From contig NZ_CP042831.1 in the NCBI RefSeq assembly GCF_008000935.1, positions 3,534,001 through 3,598,000 of the forward strand: a stretch of DNA of 64,000 bases. The letters are read 5' to 3'. The translations under genes and the position numbers were made by a program. Below are positions 36,115 to 43,700 of this stretch, piece after piece; position 1 is the stretch's first letter, and each line of letters begins with the position of its first letter. The notes under the pieces were generated by a model, which made no database searches, was not told the DNA's origin, and saw only the letters and a program-made list of their open reading frames with translations. The DNA is from Flavobacterium alkalisoli (lineage in GTDB: Bacteria > Bacteroidota > Bacteroidia > Flavobacteriales > Flavobacteriaceae).

Positions 36115-36691
36115 AACAAATCTCCTGTCATTTTGTTACCTAATATTCCTTTTTCGGCTAAGAACTGAACCTGAGCCCACTTCTCAGCCCACTGCGTGTC
36201 GCTTAATTCTTCAGGGAAAGGGATATGTAAGAAGTGCGATATCATTGCATCTATCTTCATTATGGTATCCTTTGTATCGCTGAAGTTTAAGCCGGAGCAG
36301 TCGCTTAGAACTTTTTTACCCTACCGTCTCTAATTGGTATTAGCTCTGCAACTAATGAAACGGTAGTCATAAATAAAGCGTCATCGGCCAGTACTTCTTC
36401 AAGGTGTGTTTTTACACACTGCTTAATTAATATTTCCTGCGCTTTTTTAGGGTTAATGTCGATGTACTTCATGTACTGCGACATTGTAGCCCTGTCCGGA
36501 ACTATAGCCACTACGTCATAGTACTCGGCTCCCGTATCACTTACAGGCACTTCAAGTATTCTTAACTTGTCAGCACCGTAAGCAGTTATAAATGCGCTTC
36601 TTTGTTCCGGGGTTATTGCCGGAGACTTGCATAAGCTTACAGCTTTTGCAGCTTTTTCAATTTTTGTTTCCTGAGGATTTGTTCCTGTCAT
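36111..36691 (-). CDS. Tail assembly chaperone, minus-1 frameshift long form
   Basis: If ribosomes slip at 36,311-36,317, the frame continues as VLSDCSGLNFSDTKD, IDAMISHFLHIPFPEELSD and ends at a TGA (36,111-36,113) overlapping the next ATG. The product would be ~193 residues, a G/GT pair. The extension is free of stops over 66 codons and otherwise has no start of its own at the right place. Experimental proof is lacking. Confidence 0.7.
36305..36691 (-). CDS. Tail assembly chaperone, short form
   Basis: 128 residues, helical after a charged start (KAAKAVSLCKSPAITPEQRSAFI, PKKAQEILIKQCVKTHLEEVL). It lies between tail tube and later tail genes, the place of the gpG-type chaperones in lambda- and Mu-like phages. 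Its 3' end carries the slip site A AAA AAG five codons' space from the stop, giving a longer form by minus-1 frameshift. Confidence 0.75.
   Translation of the reverse strand: MTGTNPQETKIEKAAKAVSLCKSPAITPEQRSAFITAYGADKLRILEVPVSDTGAEYYDVVAIVPDRATMSQYMKYIDINPKKAQEILIKQCVKTHLEEVLADDALFMTTVSLVAELIPIRDGRVKKF
36311..36317 (-). other. Slippery heptamer A AAA AAG
   Basis: In the zero frame the codons are GTA AAA AAG, placing the canonical minus-1 heptamer (as in dnaX) two codons before the zero-frame stop. Confidence 0.75.
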
Positions 36692-36702
36692 AACTTTAAT
36701 TA

Positions 36703-37119
36703 TTAAATTGGGTTATTGTGGTCTATATCTAAAACAAACAGAGTGTATTGCTTATTTAAGCCCATATCTCCTGTTACATCACGGCCTTGGTTCTGGAACT
36801 TGGCCACGATGGTATCATTCACCGGAACGTTAAACTCGTTAATGAAAGTCACGTTAATATCAAAAGGAGCGATATTAAGAAGGTTACCGCCTGCCGCCTG
36901 TTCTACAGGCACGATATCATGCATCATTACCGTCATTGTAGCCGTTGGCGTTATCTTACCTCTTGACCATGAAGTCGCTTTAGACTTCAATGTATGGTTA
37001 AGCTGATGCTCCTGCTCGGTGTCGTATGTTATTTCCACCACTTCAATAGATACACCGTTAAAAGTTACTTCCACGTCCGCACTATCGTACGCCTTTCTAT
37101 TTCTGATTACTGTAGACAT
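36703..37119 (-). CDS. Tail tube protein
   Basis: 138 residues, all beta-like: SADVEVTFNGVSIEVVEITYD, GKITPTATMTVMMHDIVP and DINVTFINEFNV, with a final TLFVLDI strand. Matches the phage tail-tube fold in size and pattern. Directly follows the sheath gene (one-base overlap). Confidence 0.75.
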   Translation of the reverse strand: MSTVIRNRKAYDSADVEVTFNGVSIEVVEITYDTEQEHQLNHTLKSKATSWSRGKITPTATMTVMMHDIVPVEQAAGGNLLNIAPFDINVTFINEFNVPVNDTIVAKFQNQGRDVTGDMGLNKQYTLFVLDIDHNNPI

Positions 37120-38363
37120 TATGCTATATTTGTTCTGAGGTTAGACGTTCCTGTTATCTCCCCGATAGTGCCGTAAGGAACTATTACGTAAGAGGTTTTT
37201 AATACCTTTTCTGTCACAAGGTCACTGTTTGGGTCTACAAACATTTCCCCGGCAGAAATTTCTTTCCTGCGTACCATTCCGGCATACACTTCATCACCAA
37301 GCCCTTTAAAGTACTTTAGCACCCCAACAGGCAGTTTACCCGTTGCCGGGTCAACCGGATAAGACTTTTTAACCTTTGGCAGTAATGCCGTCCTTAAAAG
37401 CCTTATACTCTTATCGTGAGTACGGCCATAAGCGATAGTGTGCTGATTGATATTGCCTTCTGCATCCTCAATAATCTCCACACATACGTGGTCATTATTC
37501 CACCTTACACCCTCCATACCTGAGTAAACAAAACCGAATATATAACCCTTGTTTTCAAGTGTCTGAAGGTCACTAAACACCTCCTCAATTTTCTGATGAG
37601 ATGAAAGCCCAGGAGTAAGCCATGTTCCAAGAGTGGCAGAGGTAAGATTAAAATCCTCGTTGTCTCCGATGTTTTGCTCAACCCTTGCCTTAGAGACTGT
37701 ACCCAGTGCAGTACCCACATCTGCAAATTTTCGTGCATTGTCGGTTTTAGTGTCTGCATGGTCATAGTCCTGACCGATTACAATACTAACCTTAGGAGCT
37801 GCCACATTCTCAATTGCTCTTAAATCGGCTGCGGCTGCGGCTGCGCCTGTGTAGCTGTAGCCCTCAAGAACAATATTTAAAGGGAAGTGGTTGTTATACG
37901 CCCAGTCTGCTAAAGCCTGAGCTTTAGGGATTGAGTTGTACACGTCATCCGGAAGACCGTTAAGGGGAACTATTTCGCCTACAGGGTTTACAGCTATTGC
38001 CAACTGTCTTACCTCTCCTTTGGCAGCGATAAGCAACTGTTTTGCTTTATCGGCATCCTCCAGTATTTCTGCAATGGTAGTGGCCGCAGGCACAAGCATA
38101 ACATAAAGCTTTTGGCCTTCTCCTGCCATTCTGTAAAACTCCTTCAGGTGGCGTGTTGCGTTTACGTTATTAGTTGCATCAAAGGCTGCTGTAAATCCGG
38201 CAGACGCTACATCTACCGAATTGAACAGCGTTTTAACCTCCCCGTGAACAGTTGTATCAGTTGCAGCACAGGCAATAATAATGGCCGAAATACCGTCGCT
38301 TGCATTAAGCGTATTTGCTCCAACCTGACCGTTGGATATTCCTACTCCGTCTAAATTTGCCAT
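37119..38363 (-). CDS. Contractile tail sheath protein (DUF2586-like)
   Basis: 414 residues, alternating alpha/beta, starting with GVGISNGQVGANTLNASDG and ending with the domain that joins neighbours (YVIVPYGTIGEITGTSNLR). LRAIENVAAPKVSIVIGQDY and GLGDEVYAGMVRRKEIS are typical of the DUF2586 sheath group. Shows that the phage has a myovirus-type tail. Confidence 0.75.
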   Translation of the reverse strand: MANLDGVGISNGQVGANTLNASDGISAIIIACAATDTTVHGEVKTLFNSVDVASAGFTAAFDATNNVNATRHLKEFYRMAGEGQKLYVMLVPAATTIAEILEDADKAKQLLIAAKGEVRQLAIAVNPVGEIVPLNGLPDDVYNSIPKAQALADWAYNNHFPLNIVLEGYSYTGAAAAAADLRAIENVAAPKVSIVIGQDYDHADTKTDNARKFADVGTALGTVSKARVEQNIGDNEDFNLTSATLGTWLTPGLSSHQKIEEVFSDLQTLENKGYIFGFVYSGMEGVRWNNDHVCVEIIEDAEGNINQHTIAYGRTHDKSIRLLRTALLPKVKKSYPVDPATGKLPVGVLKYFKGLGDEVYAGMVRRKEISAGEMFVDPNSDLVTEKVLKTSYVIVPYGTIGEITGTSNLRTNIA

Positions 38364-38372
38364 ATCTTACTA

Positions 38373-38786
38373 TTATTGCGCGTTTGTATTGTCTTGTGCC
38401 GGGTCTTTTACAGGCTCTTTAGCAGGTTCCGTACCCGGAGCCTCAAGCTCTTTTATTCTTGCCTCAAGGGCATCCTGAACAGTTTTCCTGTCATCTCCTT
38501 CAAACTCTTTAAGAGCTTCCAGAGTCTCAGCTGCTTTAATCGCCTTAACAGTTTTTGCAACGTTGGGGCGGTCTGGCTGTTCCTGCGCCTTAGAAGATTC
38601 TGTCTCCGTTACTACCGAAGCTTTAGGTATCTCGGTAATGTCTTCAGCCTTTTTAACACTGTTACGCGCTAAATTGCTGCTCGTAAAAAATTCCCCTCTA
38701 TCATTAATGTAAAGAGTTTTTACTGTAGGGTTGGCCTTAAATATATTAGCGGCCAACGCCTTGTTTTTATCAGTTAACTTTGCCAT
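38373..38786 (-). CDS. Phage structural/accessory protein, unknown
   Basis: 137 residues. The N-terminus has a strand-rich FKANPTVKTLYINDRGEFFTS, the rest is Lys/Glu/Pro/Gln-rich and likely flexible. Located between capsid and sheath genes, as the small HI1506-type proteins of Mu-like phages; may be a head-tail or head-decoration protein. Confidence 0.6.
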   Translation of the reverse strand: MAKLTDKNKALAANIFKANPTVKTLYINDRGEFFTSSNLARNSVKKAEDITEIPKASVVTETESSKAQEQPDRPNVAKTVKAIKAAETLEALKEFEGDDRKTVQDALEARIKELEAPGTEPAKEPVKDPAQDNTNAQ

Positions 38787-38800
38787 ATTTTTTATATGTT

Positions 38801-39886
38801 TTAAACGTCTGCTGAAAGAATAGCACCCTGTGCCCTTGTCTTACGCGGCAGAACGATGTAGTTATGACGAACGTTGTACAACCAAGCATGGTTCTGGGTT
38901 GTAGGCTCATCAGTATAGTTTTTAGTAGAACCCGCAGCTCTGAACATATCCGGAGCATAGAAGGATACAGTTGCCTGTACATCACCTGCAACCACCGCAG
39001 CCCCAAAGCTCTTTTTAGTAAGAGTGGCCAAAGTGTAATAAGGCATATCCACGTACATAAATGTCAGGAAGCCACAAAGGCGGGTGTTAAGTAATCCTGC
39101 ATCATCGTGAGCAAGGTGGTCAGTCGACTTATTTGCATTGATACACTCAATAAGTAAATCATTGTAATGGTCTGATGTCAAAACCAACACGCGTTTAGCT
39201 AAAGGAATCTTTTTGCTGTCGTATTGTTTTTTATGGTCTACAAGGTCTTTCATTATCAGACGTTTCCTTCCGGTACCATCATCCGGGCCACTTGTAACAA
39301 GAACAGGCGTTGTTGCAGTTTCGGCAGCAGGCCCTAAAGCATGAACCGCCTTATTGTGCTTGGTGTCCATAATGGCGTTTTTGTGCTTCTCCTGTACAAG
39401 GCGTATCTTGTCGTATGCGATGTACTGAATCTCTAAATCACTAACCCTCGTAGCTTTGGTTGTGAAAGAGTCCAGAGATATAGGGATATCGTTATCGGTC
39501 TGGTCTGCAAAGCCAATAGGGTACGTGGTATTGTTTATTAGTACCTCCGGGTCAGCTCCTACATCAACCAAATGGATCACTTCGTTTTCGCCCCTTGTAG
39601 CTACCACGTGCCTTGACTCATCCGGGATAAGGTTAAGGAAGCTTGCAGCTTCTGCATCCCTGAAGTCCTGAACAAGTACATCCGTCCAAATCTCTTGATT
39701 AAGACCTTCCTGAGCGATACCTCTGAAGAACATAGGGTCTATAAACTGTACACCCGTACCGCCCGCAAAGACAACAAAGGCGATTACTGCCGGGTTACAC
39801 CCCACTAAAGGGCTAAAGAACATCCCCGCCACAATAGCAAGCAGGAGGTTCATTAAAATTGCTGAGATTGATAATTTACGCTTCAT
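38801..39886 (-). CDS. Major capsid protein with hydrophobic N-terminus
   Basis: 361 residues. The capsid-like part starts near residue 50 (QFIDPMFFRGIAQEGLNQEIWTDVL) and ends LYNVRHNYIVLPRKTRAQGA. Residues 1-50 form two hydrophobic segments (ISAILMNLLLAIVAGMFFS and AVIAFVVFAGGTGV) with a Cys between them, like a signal or membrane anchor. That is odd for a capsid subunit and could be a prosequence removed by the adjacent protease. Confidence 0.75.
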   Translation of the reverse strand: MKRKLSISAILMNLLLAIVAGMFFSPLVGCNPAVIAFVVFAGGTGVQFIDPMFFRGIAQEGLNQEIWTDVLVQDFRDAEAASFLNLIPDESRHVVATRGENEVIHLVDVGADPEVLINNTTYPIGFADQTDNDIPISLDSFTTKATRVSDLEIQYIAYDKIRLVQEKHKNAIMDTKHNKAVHALGPAAETATTPVLVTSGPDDGTGRKRLIMKDLVDHKKQYDSKKIPLAKRVLVLTSDHYNDLLIECINANKSTDHLAHDDAGLLNTRLCGFLTFMYVDMPYYTLATLTKKSFGAAVVAGDVQATVSFYAPDMFRAAGSTKNYTDEPTTQNHAWLYNVRHNYIVLPRKTRAQGAILSADV

Positions 39887-39892
39887 ATATAA

Positions 39893-41029
39893 TTACTGAT
39901 TTTTAAAAGGTTTATTGAACTTTGCCTGATACAGCTCACCGAATGACTCCGGGTTCTTTTGCGCCAATGCCTCAAGCTCCTGTGGTGCTTCTTTTTGGTA
40001 CTTATCCCAATCCCAACCCTCACGAGCTGCGGTTGTATCAGAACCGGAACCACCTCCTTTAACCTGAGAGCTTAGCGGGGTTCTTTTACCCAGACCCTCA
40101 AGAACCGTCTCAAGTGCCTGTATACCTGAAGCCTTGCCAATGCTTTCGTAAGTCTCTCTTTGAGCTGCCGTAAACTTACCCGCAGCCTGACCTGCATCAA
40201 GCATGTTTTTTATTTGAGTATCCCTTTGTTCGTTCAGGGTTTTCTCAAGGGTTTCATACTTTGTTTTTTCGGCCTGTAGATTGCTTTGCAGCGTGGCCGT
40301 CTTGTTGTTAAAATGGTCTTCAATAGCCTGAATGACCGCTGTGTCAGATGATTGTTCATTTACGCCAACCAGTCCGAACTTAGCAATTACATCTTTTTTC
40401 ATTTCTAAAGGGTTTTTATTGTCGTTATTATTGTTGTTGTCATTCCCGGCCAATAGTGCGGCAAATGAGTTAAAAGTCGTTGTAAGGTTGTCTGTGGGGT
40501 TCTCAACCTCGGTAGTAGTTGTTACTGGCTCAATGATATCATCTATAAGCTTAGCCTCTTTTGCCTGTTCAGCATTAAACCAATTATCACCTACAAGCAG
40601 CTCTTTTGCCTGCTTTTCGGTCATGCCTGTTTTAGCGATAAGCTTTTTGGTGAAGTTCTTTTCAATAGAGCGTAACAGGTCGGCGTTTGACTCATGCTTC
40701 TTAGCGTCTCCCCAAGTGTACCCTGAAGGCGCGTGTATCATTAAAAAGCCGTTTTCAACCATATACACCTTGCGAGCGGCCAGAGTAAGTATAGCAGCCA
40801 TAGAAGCGGCCACCCCGTCTATGTAGATATCGCAGGGAGATTTAGCGGTAAGGATTGAGTTGTACATGAGATTGCCGTCAAAGACAGAACCGCCATTACA
40901 GTGTAAGTGAATATCTATTACCGGGAACGTGCCGTCAATCCTTGAAAAAACATCAAGAAAGTAAGTGCCGTCTCCTTCCCAAATAGTCCCGTAAACAAAA
41001 ATCTGATTGCCTTTAACTTTAATAATCAT
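39893..41029 (-). CDS. ClpP-like head maturation protease fused to scaffold
   Basis: 378 residues. Residues 1-170 are a ClpP-type serine protease: catalytic Ser in GVAASMAA and His in MIHAPSG. A flexible Asn-rich linker (~200-210) leads to a coiled-coil scaffold (~210-378). An internal Met before KKDVIAKFG (about base 40,400) may start a separate scaffold, as in Mu I/Z. First gene of the leftward late arm. Confidence 0.82.
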   Translation of the reverse strand: MIIKVKGNQIFVYGTIWEGDGTYFLDVFSRIDGTFPVIDIHLHCNGGSVFDGNLMYNSILTAKSPCDIYIDGVAASMAAILTLAARKVYMVENGFLMIHAPSGYTWGDAKKHESNADLLRSIEKNFTKKLIAKTGMTEKQAKELLVGDNWFNAEQAKEAKLIDDIIEPVTTTTEVENPTDNLTTTFNSFAALLAGNDNNNNNDNKNPLEMKKDVIAKFGLVGVNEQSSDTAVIQAIEDHFNNKTATLQSNLQAEKTKYETLEKTLNEQRDTQIKNMLDAGQAAGKFTAAQRETYESIGKASGIQALETVLEGLGKRTPLSSQVKGGGSGSDTTAAREGWDWDKYQKEAPQELEALAQKNPESFGELYQAKFNKPFKNQ

Positions 41030-41185
41030 GTGTTGGTGTTTGCTTTAAATCTTAGGCAAACATCGCCCGAAAAAACATGCTGTAAAAACAATCCTGAAAG
41101 GGTTGCGATTTTCTCTGAAAGGGTTGCAAACATTTGATTTTAAAAGGGTTTAGTTTTGGAGCTTTGCTCCAAAACCACGCGCAAT
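41030..41185. promoter_or_regulatory. Divergent late promoter region
   Basis: CTGAAAGGGTTGC occurs at 41,094-41,106 and 41,115-41,127, direct repeats spaced 21 bp. A partial third copy (AAAAGGGTTTAG) follows. A perfect 10-bp stem GTTTTGGAGC/GCTCCAAAAC (41,153-41,175) lies in the terminase leader. The region separates the two late arms, so a late activator probably binds here. Confidence 0.6.
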
Positions 41186-41623
41186 ATGAGTGTACTTTCC
41201 AATGAGAAAAAAAGGGCGTTAGCCGAAAGGATGTTTATAAACGAAGGAATGAGCTGCAAAGAGATTTCCATTCAGATTGATGTGTCAGAACAGACCCTGA
41301 GCAGGTGGCGCAAAGGCAGAACCGGAGAAAAGGACTGGGACAACCGAAGGGCTGAGGTTATAAGCGCACCGCACGTAATCAAAGAAATATTACTCAAGGA
41401 GCTGAAGCTCGTAGCAGAAGGCGAAAAGCCTAATGTAGATGCAGACGCACTGGCTAAGATATCAAAGGTACTGGAAACAGTTTCCGGAAAAGTGTCTGTA
41501 CAGGTGGTTTTAAGTGTTTTTCAGGAGTTCGACAACTGGATGGCAAGTCAAGAACCGGAGGTGGCTGTATCATTCCTTGAGTGGCACAAAAGGTTTATTT
41601 TATATAAAGCATCAGTAGAATGA
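41186..41623 (+). CDS. Terminase small subunit-like protein
   Basis: About 145 residues from the ATG at 41,186 (an upstream TTG at 41,156 would fall in the hairpin). N-terminal helix-turn-helix (RALAERMFINEGMSCKEISI, DVSEQTLSRWRKGRTG), then a helical region. Such proteins recognise phage DNA for packaging. Overlaps the large subunit start by four bases. Confidence 0.75.
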   Translation: MSVLSNEKKRALAERMFINEGMSCKEISIQIDVSEQTLSRWRKGRTGEKDWDNRRAEVISAPHVIKEILLKELKLVAEGEKPNVDADALAKISKVLETVSGKVSVQVVLSVFQEFDNWMASQEPEVAVSFLEWHKRFILYKASVE

Positions 41624-43191
41624 TAGACAAGAAGTATGAGAAGCTCATAAAGCAATATGAGCAGCATTGCACACGTATTGAGCAGGCAACATTTATAAAT
41701 ATACATGAGAACCCGGCAGACAAAAACAGGCGTATTAAAGAGCTTGAGAAAGAGTATGTCGACTGGTTTGAGTGGTATTTCCCTATGTATGCAAAATCTA
41801 AGTGCGCAAAGTTCCACAGAAAGCTTGCCAAATTAATTATCGAAAATGACATCATAAGCTTACTGGCCGAGATATATCGTTCGGGCGCAAAGTCAGTTCA
41901 TATTGACATGGGTATCCCTTTATTCTTATATGTTACCAAGCGATTAAAATTCATGCTGCTTATAGGGAAGACCGACCAAAAATCAAAGAAACTTATAGCA
42001 GACATCCAAGCTCAGCTACAATACAACCAAAGATTTATAAACGACTATGGCCGTAAGTTTAAATATGGCGATTGGAGTTCCGGAGACTTTACAACTTCAG
42101 ATGGGGTAAAATTCATGTGCCTGAGTATAGGACAAGACCCAAGAGGTTTAAGAGTAGGTGCGGAACGTCCGGATTATATTGCAGTGGATGACGTAGACTC
42201 TAAAAAACGATGTAAAAATGACAAGCTCAGCCGTGAAGCTTACGAGTGGGTATGGGAAGACTTACAGGGCTGTTTTGACGAAGGAGCTAAAAGACGAAGG
42301 TTCATTGTTGCTAATAATAATTTTCATCCAAACACAATTATAAATCAGGCCAAGAAAGAGTTTAAGAACATCATAGCAAAAGCTAAGGAAGCAGGCCGCC
42401 CAATACGTCATTTTATCGTATCGGTTAAAGCAGTTAAAGACCTTATAAGCTTTGAACCTTCATGGCCTGAAAAAACCTCGGCAGAGTATTGGAGACAAAA
42501 GTTTGATGAAACACCGGAACGAAGCTTCAAACGAGAGTATATGCATGAGCATGTTCAGGACGGGGAAATTTTTAAAAATGAACACCTAAGGTACAAGCCA
42601 CGCTTAAAGTTACGGGAATATGACGGACTTGTTTTTTACGGTGACTTATCGTATAAGGACAACGGAGATTTTAAGTCGTTAGTCCTTGTGGGTAAAAAAG
42701 GAAGGGAATACCACAGGCTATTAGTTTTCTGCCGCAGAACCTCAAGAACCAACGCAGCAAAATGGCTCTATGATATGTACGAAAAGCACAATTTAGAAAA
42801 CTACAATATAAGGTATTACATAGAGGGTCTATTTGCTATGGATGAGTTTGTAAATGACTTTGATACGGAGGGCGACTTACGAGGATATCATATACCTGTA
42901 GTGGCAGACAAAAAAAGCAAGACCGACAAGTTTGACAGGATTGAGTCAATGCAGGGAATATTTGAGAGAGGTAATATGTACACCAGTACCGAGATTCAGG
43001 AAGACCCGGACAGCAAAACCTTAGATGACCAACTGTTAGCTTTTGAGAAAGGAAGTACCGCTAATGATGACGGCCCCGACTCCTTACAATCTGCAATAGC
43101 TAAACTAAACGCTGTCACTTATGTGGACGGATTTGAGACACGTACAACATCAAGGAGAGATATTATTAACCGCAGCAAAAACCGATACTAA
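41620..43191 (+). CDS. Terminase large subunit
   Basis: 523 residues. The N-terminal half is the ATPase (KSVHIDMGIPLFLYVTK region; acidic YIAVDDVDS as Walker-B-like) and the C-terminal half is the RNase-H-like nuclease (VFYGDLSYKDNGDFKSLVLVG, IRYYIEGLFAMDEFV). The Walker A is degenerate. It cuts and packages DNA into the head. Confidence 0.82.
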   Translation: MIDKKYEKLIKQYEQHCTRIEQATFINIHENPADKNRRIKELEKEYVDWFEWYFPMYAKSKCAKFHRKLAKLIIENDIISLLAEIYRSGAKSVHIDMGIPLFLYVTKRLKFMLLIGKTDQKSKKLIADIQAQLQYNQRFINDYGRKFKYGDWSSGDFTTSDGVKFMCLSIGQDPRGLRVGAERPDYIAVDDVDSKKRCKNDKLSREAYEWVWEDLQGCFDEGAKRRRFIVANNNFHPNTIINQAKKEFKNIIAKAKEAGRPIRHFIVSVKAVKDLISFEPSWPEKTSAEYWRQKFDETPERSFKREYMHEHVQDGEIFKNEHLRYKPRLKLREYDGLVFYGDLSYKDNGDFKSLVLVGKKGREYHRLLVFCRRTSRTNAAKWLYDMYEKHNLENYNIRYYIEGLFAMDEFVNDFDTEGDLRGYHIPVVADKKSKTDKFDRIESMQGIFERGNMYTSTEIQEDPDSKTLDDQLLAFEKGSTANDDGPDSLQSAIAKLNAVTYVDGFETRTTSRRDIINRSKNRY

Positions 43192-43640
43192 TGGCAAGAT
43201 TTTTAAACGATACCGATTATACAGCAATAGTGCGTAACGAGATTAAAGCAGCACTACTAAGCAATTATAACGATGCAAAGCTTCACACGGCCGAGAACAT
43301 GGCCGTGTCACAGATTAAGAAATATATAGCAGGTAAACATCCGGTTGACAAGGTATTTGTAAACTATGACTCAAACGACCCCGGAGCGACAGACGGCAGG
43401 GATGCGTACATAGTAATGCTCACTATAGACCTTACACTTTACCACCTGTACTCATCTACCGCACCTAACCTAATACCCAAACACAGGAGTGAGCGGTACG
43501 GCGATGCTCTGGAATGGTTAAAAGGTGTAGCTAAAGGCGACTTTGTGCCTGACCTGCCCTTGTACGAAAACGAGTCCGGAGACGAAATGATAAATATTAA
43601 AATCAGGAGCGCACGACAAAGTGAAGACCAAAAGTGGTAA
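43191..43640 (+). CDS. gp36-family (DUF1320) phage protein
   Basis: 149 residues: LNDTDYTAIVRNEIKAALL, AENMAVSQIKKYIAG, YIVMLTIDLTLYHLYS and RYGDALEWLKGVAKGDFVPDLPL. This is the DUF1320 pattern of Mu gp36, a head-completion or joining protein. Starts one base inside the terminase stop. Confidence 0.78.
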   Translation: MARFLNDTDYTAIVRNEIKAALLSNYNDAKLHTAENMAVSQIKKYIAGKHPVDKVFVNYDSNDPGATDGRDAYIVMLTIDLTLYHLYSSTAPNLIPKHRSERYGDALEWLKGVAKGDFVPDLPLYENESGDEMINIKIRSARQSEDQKW

Positions 43641-43700
43641 CACATAACCTTTAAAACACCTTTAAAACGCATTTTTAACGCAATAACACATCAAAACAGC

